From assembly GCF_041228405.1 (NCBI RefSeq), contig NZ_CP133888.1, positions 2,046,001 through 2,110,000 on the forward strand: a stretch of 64,000 nt of DNA. The letters are read 5' to 3'. The stretch is from Salinilacustrithrix flava (lineage in GTDB: Bacteria > Actinomycetota > Acidimicrobiia > Acidimicrobiales > Salinilacustritrichaceae). Made by a program: the position numbers and the translations under genes. Below, in pieces: positions 16,153 through 24,021 of this stretch; position 1 is the stretch's first letter; every line of letters begins with the position of its first letter. The notes below the pieces were generated by a model, which worked only from the letters and a program-made list of their open reading frames with translations, was not told where the DNA came from and ran no database searches.

Positions 16153-17688
16153 TCAGTGGCCGTTCACGAGCCGCCCGGTGAGGCCGTTGTGCAGCTCGTG
16201 GCTGTGGTCGTTGAGCCCGATGAGCTCGACCTCGACGCCGCGGGCCTCGAACTTGTGGACGACGGCGTCGAGGGTGGCGACGGCCGAGGAGTCCCAGACG
16301 TGGGCGTCGGTGAGGTCGATGACGACGCGGTTCACGTCGTCGTCGTAGTCGAAGGAGTGGACGAGCTCGTTGGTCGAGGCGAAGAACAGCTCGCCGGTGA
16401 GGGCGTAGACGCGCTCGCCGCCCTCGGGGTCGAGGACGCTGGTGACGTCGACGAGGTGGGCGACCCGGCGGGCGAAGAAGACGGTGGCGAGCACGACACC
16501 GGCGATGACGCCGTAGGCGAGGTTGTGGGTGAGCACGACGGTGAGGACGGTGACGCCCATGACCGCGGTCTCGGTCTTGGGGGTCGAGCGGATCGTGGAG
16601 GGCTTGAGGCTCGTCCAGTCGAACGTCGCGACGGCGACCACGATCATCACCGCGACCAGCGCAGCCATGGGGATCATGGCGACCAGATCGCCGAAGACGA
16701 GGATCATGACGAGCAGGAAGATGCCGGCCGAGAAGGTGGAGAGGCGGCTGCGGCCACCGGACTTCACGTTGATCATCGACTGGCCGATCATGGCGCAGCC
16801 AGCCATGCCGCCGAGGAAGCCGGTGGCGACGTTGGCGATGCCCTGCCCCCGGGACTCGCGATCCTTGTCGGAGCGGGTGTCGGTGACGTCGTCGATGATC
16901 TGCGCGGTCAGCAGCGACTCGAGCAGGCCGATGAGGGCGAGGGTGATGGCGTACGGCGCCACGATCGACAGCGTCTCGAAGGTGAACGGTACGTCGGGGA
17001 GGCCGAAGAACGGGAGGGCCGTGGGCAGCTCGCCCATGTCGCCGACGGTCGGGAGGCCGAGGTCGAAGACGAAGGCGGCGCTGGTGAGGGCCACGATGGC
17101 GACCAGCGGGGCCGGCACGGCGGTGGTGAGCCGCGGGACGCCGTAGATGATGCCCAGACCGGCAGCGATCATCGCCCAGACACCCCAGGCCTCACCCACG
17201 AAGTGGTCGAGCTGGGCGAGGAAGATGAGGATGGCGAGGGCGTTCACGAACCCCACCATCACGGTGCGCGGGATGAAGCGCATGAGGCGCCCGACGCCGA
17301 GCGCACCGAGGGCGAACTGGAACACGCCGGTGACGATCGTGGCGGCGAAGAGGTACTCGACGCCGTGGTCCCGGATCAGCGGGATCATGACCAGCGCCAT
17401 GGCGCCGGTGGCCGCGGAGATCATGGCCGGGCGTCCGCCGGTGAACGAGATGATCACGGCGATGCTGAAGCTGGCGTAGAGGCCGACCTTCGGGTCCACG
17501 CCGGCGATGATCGAGAAGGCGATGGCCTCGGGGATGAGGGCCACGGCGACGACGAGGCCGGCGAGCAGGTTCCCCTTGATGTCGACACCCCAGCCGCCGC
17601 CGAAGCGAGCCAGCCGGCTGCGGGCCGGGGCGTCGTCCAGGGCGCTGGGCGTGATGAGGTCGTTGGGGGCGGTGAAGCCGGAGGGCAT
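16153..17688 (-). CDS. SulP-family anion transporter with STAS domain
   Basis: 511 residues from ATG 17688. Membrane core opens GNLLAGLVVAVALIPEAIAFSIIAGVDPKVGLYA, with SulP signature blocks SFTGGRPAMISAATGAMALV and GFLGGMAGCAMIGQSMINVKSGGRSRLS. The last 90 residues form a STAS domain (RVVIDLTDAHVWDSSAVATLDAVVHKFEARGVEVELIGLN), with the conserved DSSA phosphorylation-site-like region. This type often carries bicarbonate or sulfate. It is the first gene of the molybdate run; 260 gene-free bases upstream should hold the promoter. Confidence 0.9.
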   Translation of the reverse strand: MPSGFTAPNDLITPSALDDAPARSRLARFGGGWGVDIKGNLLAGLVVAVALIPEAIAFSIIAGVDPKVGLYASFSIAVIISFTGGRPAMISAATGAMALVMIPLIRDHGVEYLFAATIVTGVFQFALGALGVGRLMRFIPRTVMVGFVNALAILIFLAQLDHFVGEAWGVWAMIAAGLGIIYGVPRLTTAVPAPLVAIVALTSAAFVFDLGLPTVGDMGELPTALPFFGLPDVPFTFETLSIVAPYAITLALIGLLESLLTAQIIDDVTDTRSDKDRESRGQGIANVATGFLGGMAGCAMIGQSMINVKSGGRSRLSTFSAGIFLLVMILVFGDLVAMIPMAALVAVMIVVAVATFDWTSLKPSTIRSTPKTETAVMGVTVLTVVLTHNLAYGVIAGVVLATVFFARRVAHLVDVTSVLDPEGGERVYALTGELFFASTNELVHSFDYDDDVNRVVIDLTDAHVWDSSAVATLDAVVHKFEARGVEVELIGLNDHSHELHNGLTGRLVNGH

Positions 17689-17948
17689 GCGTGCGCTTTC
17701 GGGTTCTCGAGCTCGCGCACGAACGGGGGCCGCGACGAACCGGGGGAGGTCAGAGGGGGACGAGCCCGGAGGCCGGAGTCGGCCGCCGCAGCAGGGCGGC
17801 ACGGCTTCACCAGAGGACTCGCTGGGCACGGCGGTGAGCCGGTGCCGGTCAGCAACCTACCTGAACGTGAGGGTAGAGACGCGCGCCGCTCTTTGTGCCG
17901 TTGGTCACTGGCCGAGGTCGCGGTCGATCGTCGGTACCCTCCGTTGGC

Positions 17949-18272
17949 GTGGACGAACTGATCTGCCCGGGCTGCCAGTCCGACGAGCACCTCTCCGGCG
18001 AGCGCGACGGCGAGGTGATCCACATCACGTGTTCGGCCTGCGACGTCTCGTGGGACCGTGACCTCACGCCACGGTGCAAGACGTGTGGCAACGAAGACGT
18101 CCGGTCAGCGGCACAGGCGGTGTGGGAGAAGTCCCGCGGCACCCAGCTCTCGATCGTGTCGGTCCACACCGTGCACCTCTGCCCGGACTGCGACGCCGAC
18201 AAGCTCGACCGGGTGCGGGAGAGCAACACGCCGCTCCCGCCCGACGACAACCCGGCCGCCGGGATGCGCTGA
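17949..18272 (+). CDS. Small zinc-ribbon protein
   Basis: 107 residues with two Cys pairs at each end of a ribbon: CPGC and CSAC, then CKTCG, and a lone CPDC near the C-terminus. TACCCT at 17935-17940 sits 8 bases before GTG 17949, so the transcript is probably leaderless. No known function; the layout resembles a rubredoxin-like or double zinc-ribbon adaptor. Divergent from the SulP gene and 3 bases from the convergent FkbM gene. Confidence 0.65.
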   Translation: MDELICPGCQSDEHLSGERDGEVIHITCSACDVSWDRDLTPRCKTCGNEDVRSAAQAVWEKSRGTQLSIVSVHTVHLCPDCDADKLDRVRESNTPLPPDDNPAAGMR

Positions 18273-18275
18273 CGT

Positions 18276-18968
18276 TCAGCGCCAGGTCACCGCCGGCCGC
18301 TCGCTGGGCACGAACAGCACGTTGCGGGCATCAGCAGTGGATCGCGACACGACGTAGCCCAGCCCGTGGAAGAGGTCGATGACGTCGGCGACCGTCCGTC
18401 CGTAGCGGCTGGCGTGGCGCTCCTCGAGCTCGCACAGCACCACGGGCCGGTCCTCGGACAGGACCCGGCGACCGCCCTGGAACACGTCGAGCTCGAAGCC
18501 CTCGACGTCGCACTTCACGAACTCGATCGGCCGGTCCATCCCGGCCCGCACCTCGTCCATGGTCTGCACCCGGACCTGGAGCGGCGGGGTCTGGGAGAGA
18601 CCGTCGTCGAGGCCGTCGCGCACCGCGCCGGCGGTGAGGTACGACCGACCGGGGACGGCCCGCCGGCGGCGGGGCACCACCAGGCCGGTGGTGTGGGCCT
18701 TCGCTCCGAGCGCTGCGGACTCGACCTGCAGCGCGGCCAGGCCCAGGAACCTGGCGATCCGGCGCAGGCGCTTGGCAGCATCGGTGCGGGGCTCGAAGGC
18801 GACGACGGCCCCGGAGGTCCCGGCCAGCAGTGCCATGGGGATGGCGTAGGCGCCGAGCGACGCGCCGACATCGATGGCGACCGAACCGCGGCGGACGAGG
18901 TGGGGGAGCAGTCGGAGCTCGCGCTCGAAGCCCGGCAGGGACGACAGGGCGGTGAGGAGCGCATGCAT
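18276..18968 (-). CDS. FkbM-family SAM-dependent methyltransferase
   Basis: 230 residues. Motif I of the SAM site is VAIDVGASLGAYAIPMALL, followed by VVAFEPRTDAAKRLRRI and the FkbM mark EFVKCDVEGFELDVFQGG. Family members O-methylate sugars or small metabolites. ATG 18968 lies 8 bases behind TATGGT, a likely leaderless start; ATG 18974 is too close. The MerR-type palindrome at 18985-18999 overlaps its promoter, so the divergent regulator probably controls it. Confidence 0.8.
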   Translation of the reverse strand: MHALLTALSSLPGFERELRLLPHLVRRGSVAIDVGASLGAYAIPMALLAGTSGAVVAFEPRTDAAKRLRRIARFLGLAALQVESAALGAKAHTTGLVVPRRRRAVPGRSYLTAGAVRDGLDDGLSQTPPLQVRVQTMDEVRAGMDRPIEFVKCDVEGFELDVFQGGRRVLSEDRPVVLCELEERHASRYGRTVADVIDLFHGLGYVVSRSTADARNVLFVPSERPAVTWR

Positions 18969-18984
18969 GCGCATCGACCATACC

Positions 18985-18999
18985 CTCACGTGACGTGAG
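18985..18999. promoter_or_regulatory. MerR-type palindrome between divergent genes
   Basis: CTCACGT-G-ACGTGAG is a perfect 7-bp inverted repeat just upstream of the TATGGT -10 box of the FkbM gene and 52 bases before the MerR start. MerR regulators bind symmetrical sites inside the promoter spacer, which suits this place. Binding is inferred. Confidence 0.6.
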
Positions 19000-19050
19000 A
19001 ATGACCTCGCGGCGGTAGGCTCCTGCGACCGACGACGAGGAGATGCATCG

Positions 19051-19440
19051 GTGGGGCACGACATGCACCAGATCGGCGAGGCGGCAGCCCAGACGGGCCT
19101 CTCGTTGCGCACCATCCGGTTCTACGAGGAGGTCGGGCTCGTGCCCCCGTCGGGGCGCACGGCCGGTGGCTTCCGCCTCTACACCGACGCCGACATCGAG
19201 CGGCTCCAGCTGGTCAAGGACCTCAAGCCGCTCGACTTCAGCCTCGAGGAGATGGGCGAGGTCCTCGCGCTCCAGGACCAGCTCGACGCGGGTGGCGCCG
19301 GGGGGGACGAGGCGCAGCTCCGTTCCCGCCTCGACGGCTTCGCCGAGATCGCGGAGCAGCGCTGCGAGGAGCTGCGCGCGCGGCTGCGGGCGGCCGAGGC
19401 CGTGGCCAAGCGGCTGCGGCGCGAGTCCGGCCGGAGCTGA
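19051..19440 (+). CDS. MerR-family regulator
   Basis: 129 residues. The N-terminal winged helix reads IGEAAAQTGLSLRTIRFYEEVGLVPPSGRTAGGFRLYTDADIERL, near the family consensus. The helical tail is long and arginine-rich (RCEELRARLRAAEAVAKRLR) and has no metal-binding cysteines, so a metal sensor is unlikely. GTG 19051 has GAGGAG at 19037; ATG 19063 would be too far from it. Likely autoregulates and controls the FkbM gene through the palindrome at 18985. Confidence 0.85.
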   Translation: MGHDMHQIGEAAAQTGLSLRTIRFYEEVGLVPPSGRTAGGFRLYTDADIERLQLVKDLKPLDFSLEEMGEVLALQDQLDAGGAGGDEAQLRSRLDGFAEIAEQRCEELRARLRAAEAVAKRLRRESGRS

Positions 19441-19447
19441 TCCCGTC

Positions 19448-19813
19448 GTGCTCTGGGTCGAGCGCAGCATCGACGCCACCCCGGCCGCCGCCTGGGAGCT
19501 GCTGACCGACACCGACCGGTGGCCGGACTGGGGTCCGTCGATCACCGAAGCCAAGCTGGACGGCGACCGGTTCCTCGAGGGTTCGACCGGTTGGGTCCGC
19601 ACCGCCGTGGGTGTGCGGCTGCCGTTCCGCATCACCGACTTCGAGGAGGGGGTGCGCTGGTCGTGGTCGGTGGTCGGCATCCCGGCCACGTCGCACCGGA
19701 TCCGCCCCGACGGAAGCGGATGTCGCGTCGGGTTCGGGGTTCCAGTGGTGGCCGCTCCGTACCTCGTGGTGTGTCGGATCGCCCTCGCCCGGATCGAGGA
19801 TCTGCTGCACTGA
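19448..19813 (+). CDS. SRPBCC-family protein
   Basis: 121 residues. VLWVERSIDATPAAAWELLTDTDRWPDWGPSITEAKL is a textbook SRPBCC start, followed by GFRITDFEEGVRWSWSVVG-like strands and a C-terminal helix ending ARIEDLL. GTG 19448 starts 7 bases after the MerR stop, so it is in the same operon; the regulator may respond to a ligand handled by this protein. Confidence 0.75.
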   Translation: MLWVERSIDATPAAAWELLTDTDRWPDWGPSITEAKLDGDRFLEGSTGWVRTAVGVRLPFRITDFEEGVRWSWSVVGIPATSHRIRPDGSGCRVGFGVPVVAAPYLVVCRIALARIEDLLH

Positions 19814-19843
19814 AGGGTGGAGGGGGCAGATGATGCTTCGCGG

Positions 19844-19877
19844 TTGACTCTATAGGGTAGGGGGGTATGGTAATAGC
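19844..19877 (+). promoter_or_regulatory. Promoter of the copper ATPase with a G-tract operator candidate
   Basis: TTGACT (19844-19849), 16 bases, then TATGGT (19866-19871), with ATG at 19878 six bases further: a leaderless promoter. The spacer reads TAGGGTAGGGGGGTATGG. The TA-G6-TA pattern resembles the G-tract operators of CsoR/RcnR-family metal sensors, which fits copper regulation, but this match is from motif shape only. Confidence 0.55.
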
Positions 19878-21986
19878 ATGACCAAGGACGAGACGAGCAG
19901 CGACGTCGACCACACCGCGCACGTGACCATGACCGCGGAGGCGATCGACGACGCCGAGGCGTACCCCGAGGACCACGGCGGTCACGCAGGACACGGCGCG
20001 GACGAGGGGCACGGTGGTGGCCACCACGGCCACCACGTCGAGATGTTCCGGACGCGCTTCTGGTGGAGCCTGCTGCTGACGGTTCCGCTGGTCGTGACCA
20101 GCCACATGGTCATGGACTGGTTCGGCTACGACCTCGACTTCCCCGGCATCGAGTGGATCGGGCCGATCCTGGGCACGATCGTGTTCCTCTGGGGCGGTCA
20201 GCCGTTCCTCGCCGGCGGGCTCGAGGAGGCCAAGGCCCGCACGCCGGGGATGATGCTGCTGATCGCGATGGCGATCAGCGTCGCCTACGTGGCGTCGATG
20301 GCCACGTCGCTGGACCTGTTCGACCTGGACTTCTGGTGGGAGCTCGGCGCGCTGATCTCGATCATGCTGCTCGGGCACTGGCAGGAGATGAAGGCGCTCG
20401 GCCAGGCCCAGGACGCCCTCGGAGCGCTCGCCGCGCTCCTCCCGGACGAGGCCGAGCGCCTCACGGACGCCGGCGACGTCGAGACCGTGCCAGCGTCGGA
20501 CCTGCGTCCCGGGGACACGGTCCTGGTCCGCTCCGGCGGCCGGGTTCCGGCGGACGGCGACATCGTCGACGGCGCCGCCGAGCTCGACGAGTCGATGATC
20601 ACCGGCGAGTCCCGTCCGGTCGCCAAGGGCATCGGCGACGCGGTGGTCGCCGGCACCGTCTCGACGGACTCGTCCATCCGCGTCCGGATCACGGCGGTGG
20701 GTGACGACACCGCCCTGGCCGGCATCGGCCGCCTCGTCGCCGAAGCCCAGGAGTCCCGGTCGCGCAGCCAGGTCCTCGCCGACAAGGCCGCCGCGCTGCT
20801 CTTCTACGTCGCCACCGGCGCCGCGGTGATCACCGCCGTGGCCTGGTCGGTCTTCGGCACCGCTGACGAGGCCGTCGTGCGGGTCGTGACCGTCCTCGTG
20901 ATCTCCTGCCCCCACGCCCTGGGTCTGGCGATCCCGCTGACGACGTCGCTGTCGAGCGCCATCGGTGCCCGCAGCGGCATCCTCATCAAGGACCGCCTCG
21001 CCCTGGAGGCGAGCCGCACGATCGACGCCGTGCTGTTCGACAAGACGGGGACGCTCACCCGCGGGGAGCACGCCGTGGTCGGCATCGCCGGCGCCGACGG
21101 GGTGACCGACACCGAGGTGCTGCGGATCGCCGGCGGCGTGGAGGCCGACAGCGAGCACCCGCTCGCTCGTGCCATCGTCACCGCCGCCCGTGACCGGGGC
21201 GAGGTCGCGACGGCGAGCGACTTCCGGTCGATCACCGGCCGAGGGGTCGAGGCGACCGTCGACGGGCAAGCCTACGCCCTCGGTGGACCGGCGCTGCTCC
21301 GGGAGCGGTCCCTGGACGTCCCTGCCGAGCTCGCCGAGCAGGTCGAGGAGTGGGAGGCCCGCGGCGCCGCCGTCCTCCACCTCGTCCGGGACGACAGCAT
21401 CGTCGGCGCCCTCGCCCTCGAGGACCAGATCCGGCCGGAGGCGCGAGAGGCCGTCGAGGAGCTGCGAGCGCGTGGGCTCCGGGTCGTGATGATCACCGGG
21501 GACGCCCGCCAGGTCGCCGACGCCGTCGGGGAGGATCTCGGCCTGGACGAGGTCTTCGCCGAGGTCCTCCCCGAGGACAAGTCGGCCAAGGTCGCTGAGC
21601 TCCAGAAGCGGGGTCTGTCGGTGGCCATGGTCGGCGATGGCGTCAACGACGCCCCCGCCCTGGCCCGTGCCGACGTCGGCATCGCCATCGGTGCCGGCAC
21701 CGACGTCGCCATCGAGTCCGCCGGCCTCATCCTGGCCAGCTCCGACCCGCGCGGCGTCGTCGCCATCATCCGGCTGGCGAGCGGCACGTACCGCAAGTCC
21801 CTCCAGAACCTCGTGTGGGCGGCCGGGTACAACGTCGTGGCCATCCCCCTGGCCGGTGGCGCCCTGCACTGGGCGGGCGTCACCCTGCCGCCCGCGGTCG
21901 GTGCCGTGCTGATGAGCATCTCCACGATCGTCGTCGCCCTCAACGCCCAGCTGCTGCGACGGCTGGACCTGCGCGTCGATCGCTGA
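19878..21986 (+). CDS. copB: CopB-type P1B ATPase, copper export
   Basis: 702 residues. The N-terminus is His-rich (HGGHAGHGADEGHGGGHHG) and lacks heavy-metal-associated MxCxxC domains. The transmembrane metal site is CPH (residues 344-346) in the SCPHALGLAIP block, the mark of P1B-3 CopB pumps. The phosphorylated Asp is D388 (DKTGTLTRG), with TGES, HP and GDGVNDAPAL also present. These pumps export copper or silver to detoxify the cytoplasm. It has its own leaderless promoter with a possible CsoR-type site; no chaperone or CsoR partner is adjacent. Confidence 0.9.
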   Translation: MTKDETSSDVDHTAHVTMTAEAIDDAEAYPEDHGGHAGHGADEGHGGGHHGHHVEMFRTRFWWSLLLTVPLVVTSHMVMDWFGYDLDFPGIEWIGPILGTIVFLWGGQPFLAGGLEEAKARTPGMMLLIAMAISVAYVASMATSLDLFDLDFWWELGALISIMLLGHWQEMKALGQAQDALGALAALLPDEAERLTDAGDVETVPASDLRPGDTVLVRSGGRVPADGDIVDGAAELDESMITGESRPVAKGIGDAVVAGTVSTDSSIRVRITAVGDDTALAGIGRLVAEAQESRSRSQVLADKAAALLFYVATGAAVITAVAWSVFGTADEAVVRVVTVLVISCPHALGLAIPLTTSLSSAIGARSGILIKDRLALEASRTIDAVLFDKTGTLTRGEHAVVGIAGADGVTDTEVLRIAGGVEADSEHPLARAIVTAARDRGEVATASDFRSITGRGVEATVDGQAYALGGPALLRERSLDVPAELAEQVEEWEARGAAVLHLVRDDSIVGALALEDQIRPEAREAVEELRARGLRVVMITGDARQVADAVGEDLGLDEVFAEVLPEDKSAKVAELQKRGLSVAMVGDGVNDAPALARADVGIAIGAGTDVAIESAGLILASSDPRGVVAIIRLASGTYRKSLQNLVWAAGYNVVAIPLAGGALHWAGVTLPPAVGAVLMSISTIVVALNAQLLRRLDLRVDR

Positions 21987-22101
21987 CCCGGGGATCCGGG
22001 CCGTCGCGTCCCGGCTTGGACGAGTATGTGGAGATCCTCGCCGAGGTGGCCCAGGCCGCCGAGTCGCTCTGACCCCACGCCGATCGATCCCGGAGCCTCA
22101 C

Positions 22102-22734
22102 ATGCCCTTCGATGACGCCGTCCCCGACGAGGAGGGGCTCCGGGAGCTCTACCGCCAGCCGCACCCGCTGGTGCTGCGCAAGCAGATCGACCACGTCGAC
22201 GACGCGGCCCGCGCCTTCGTCGAGTCGTCCCCGTTCGTCGTCGTCGCCACGACCGGCCCGGGCGGCACCGACGCCTCGCCGCGCGGCGGTGCCCCCGGGT
22301 TCGTCGCCGTGCTGGACGAGCACCGGCTGGCGATGGGGGACCTGGCCGGCAACAACCGGCTGGACACCCACACCAACATCCTCGCCGACCCGAGGGTCGG
22401 CCTGATCTTCCTGGTGCCGGGCGTGGACGAGACCCTCCGGGTGAACGGGCGGGCGACGCTCACCACGTCCCCGGCCGTGCGGGATGCGGTGGCCGTCGAC
22501 GGACGCCGTCCCCCGCTGGCCATCGGCGTCGACGTCGAGGAGTGCTTCATCCACTGCGCCAAGGCGTTCCGTCGATCCGGGCTGTGGGATCCCTCGACGT
22601 GGCCCGACCCCGAGGACCGACCGTCGGCCGCCCATGCCCTGCGCGAGCACATCGGTCTCGACGTGGAACCCGACGTCATCGCCGCCGACCTGGAAGCCGG
22701 ATACCAGACGACCATGTGGGAGCCCGGCGGCTGA
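22102..22734 (+). CDS. Pyridoxamine 5'-phosphate oxidase family protein (MSMEG_1061-like)
   Basis: 210 residues with the flavin-binding split-barrel: FVVVATTGPGGTDASPRGG, HRLAMGDLAGNNRLDTHTNILADPRVGLIFLVPG and LRVNGRATL are the usual FMN or F420 contact strands. The C-terminus with ECFIHCAKAFRRSGLW is typical of the MSMEG_1061 group. Substrate unknown. It stands alone on the strand after the copper ATPase. Confidence 0.8.
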   Translation: MPFDDAVPDEEGLRELYRQPHPLVLRKQIDHVDDAARAFVESSPFVVVATTGPGGTDASPRGGAPGFVAVLDEHRLAMGDLAGNNRLDTHTNILADPRVGLIFLVPGVDETLRVNGRATLTTSPAVRDAVAVDGRRPPLAIGVDVEECFIHCAKAFRRSGLWDPSTWPDPEDRPSAAHALREHIGLDVEPDVIAADLEAGYQTTMWEPGG

Positions 22735-22751
22735 CGGGTGCGTGGTGACGG

Positions 22752-22910
22752 TCAGCGGCGGCCGGTGACGCCGCGGACCTTGGACCAACCCCACCACGCC
22801 GCGACCAGCAGCAGCACGAGGCCGATGAGGAACGCCCAGGCGAGACCCTCGAGGACGGCGCCGACCCCGAAGATCAGGGCGAGGATGATGAGGATCACGA
22901 GGACGACCAT
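22752..22910 (-). CDS. Small two-helix membrane protein
   Basis: 52 residues with two hydrophobic helices (VVLVILIILALIFGVGAVL, WAFLIGLVLLLVAAWWGW) and a positive C-terminus. TACGAC lies 6 bases before ATG 22910, a possible leaderless start. Many actinobacteria carry such short proteins (often called hydrophobic or PEP-CTERM-unrelated small membrane proteins) with no assigned role. It is divergent from the candidate selenoprotein. Confidence 0.6.
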   Translation of the reverse strand: MVVLVILIILALIFGVGAVLEGLAWAFLIGLVLLLVAAWWGWSKVRGVTGRR

Positions 22911-22985
22911 CCTCCGGTCGTACCCGTCGACGCCGCTGTGCAGTCGCTTCCGGCGGTGCTGGCCGGCGATGGCACTGTGGGGGTC

Positions 22986-23279
22986 ATGCAGATCGAGCTC
23001 ACCGAAGACGCCGCCGCCCTCCTGTCCAAGCGAGGCCGGACGCTGGTCATCGACCTCATCCGCCCCACCGGCTGAGGCAAGGTCGCAGAGGTGGCGGTCG
23101 CCACCCAGACGAAGGGGCGCAACCTGTCGCCCTACCTCCGCATGCGCCGCGACGACCTCGAGGTGCTCGTCGCCAAGGACCTGGTCCCGTTGGCGCCGAC
23201 ACTTCGGGTCTCCACCCGACGCTGGGTCACGAAGGGCTTCCAGGTGGACTTCCCCGGTGCGCCAGCCTGTGAGATCTGA
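22986..23279 (+). CDS. Candidate selenoprotein, 97 residues with in-frame UGA as Sec30
   Basis: Reading from ATG 22986 gives an N-terminal part with the phrase RTLVIDLIRPTG, then an in-frame TGA at 23073-23075, and the same frame continues for 67 codons to a stop at 23279. Both sides keep strong GC3 codon use, so the TGA interrupts one coding frame. The layout (TxxA...GxTLxIDLI-xPxG-U-G...LxVLVAKDL) resembles the small CC/Se-motif (seleno)protein or HesB-like group, where Cys or Sec stands at this place. A hairpin with a GGUC loop starts 14 bases after the UGA. Alternative: a plain nonsense mutation. No selA, selB, selC or selD is in the window. Confidence 0.6.
23076..23105 (+). promoter_or_regulatory. 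SECIS-like hairpin after the in-frame UGA
   Basis: GGTGGC (23090-23095) pairs perfectly with GCCACC (23100-23105) around a four-base GGTC loop. The first loop G is 21 bases after the UGA. Bacterial SECIS elements lie immediately downstream of UGA, with a loop guanine 16-37 bases away, and the E. coli fdhF loop also contains GGUC. Fit to these rules is by eye. Confidence 0.5.
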
Positions 23280-23301
23280 GCGGACCCGCTCGGCTTGATT
23301 G

Positions 23302-23341
23302 TCAAGAATTTGCTTGAATAGTTGAGCCTCGCTGGTATCCT
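23302..23341 (+). promoter_or_regulatory. ArsR-type operator and promoter of the rhodanese regulator
   Basis: TCAAG-AATTTG-CTTGA (23302-23317) is a perfect inverted repeat that overlaps a TTGAAT -35 (23314-23319). TATCCT (23336-23341) follows after 16 bases and GTG 23348 six bases later, so the message is probably leaderless and the regulator likely represses itself. Confidence 0.6.
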
Positions 23342-23347
23342 GCTGCC

Positions 23348-24010
23348 GTGGCACCAGAAGCGAAGGCAGCGCTGTTCGACCAGTTCGCGTTGGTGGGCAA
23401 GGCGTTCGCCAACGGCCGCCGGGCCGAGCTCGTGGACGTGCTCGCCCAGGGCGAACGGGCGGTCGAGGCGCTGGCCGGTCAGATCGACCAGTCGGTGGCG
23501 AACACCTCGCAGCACCTGCAGGTCCTGGCCCGCGCCGGGCTGGTGAGGTCTCGCCGCGAGGGCAACCGGGTCCTGTACCGCCTGGCCGACGAGCAGGTGG
23601 AGGCGCTGTGGGAGACGCTCCGAGCCGTGGCCACCGCCAACGTCTCCGGCGTGCACCAGGCGGCCGAGGAGTACCTCGGTGACCGAGAGGGGCTGGAGCA
23701 GGTGAGCCGGGACGAGCTCGCCCGGCGGCTGGGCGAGGGCGCCCTGGTCTGGGACGTCCGTCCTGCGTCCGAGTACGAGGCCGGGCACATCCCTGGCGCG
23801 ATCTCCGTGCCGCCCGACGAGGTGCAGCGGCGACTCGACGACGTCCCCGACGACGTGGAGGTCGTCGCCTACTGCCGCGGCCGGTTCTGCGTCTACGCCG
23901 ACGCCGCCGTGCGCGCCCTGGTCGCCGCTGGCCGGCGTGCCGTCCGCCTGGACGAGGGCTTCCCCGAGTGGCGCCGGGCCGGGCTCCCGGTCGCCGTCGG
24001 AACCGACTGA
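23348..24010 (+). CDS. ArsR-family regulator fused to a rhodanese domain
   Basis: 220 residues. The N-terminal winged helix reads NTSQHLQVLARAGLVRSRREGNRVLYRLA (residues about 50-85). From residue 115 a rhodanese domain follows: LVWDVRPASEYEAGHIPGAISVP and EVVAYCRGRFCVYADAA, with catalytic-loop Cys in YCRGRFC. Fusions of this type are thought to sense persulfide or arsenic/thiol state. The gene precedes an MFS transporter by 11 bases and overlaps an ArsR-type operator. Confidence 0.85.
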   Translation: MAPEAKAALFDQFALVGKAFANGRRAELVDVLAQGERAVEALAGQIDQSVANTSQHLQVLARAGLVRSRREGNRVLYRLADEQVEALWETLRAVATANVSGVHQAAEEYLGDREGLEQVSRDELARRLGEGALVWDVRPASEYEAGHIPGAISVPPDEVQRRLDDVPDDVEVVAYCRGRFCVYADAAVRALVAAGRRAVRLDEGFPEWRRAGLPVAVGTD

Positions 24011-24021
24011 AGGATCGATCC

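Noticed and set aside
22016..22072. Tiny frame ending EYVEILAEVAQAAESL after copB
   Set aside because: Looks protein-like but has only about 18 codons, a TTG start and no ribosome site; could be a remnant, not enough to call.
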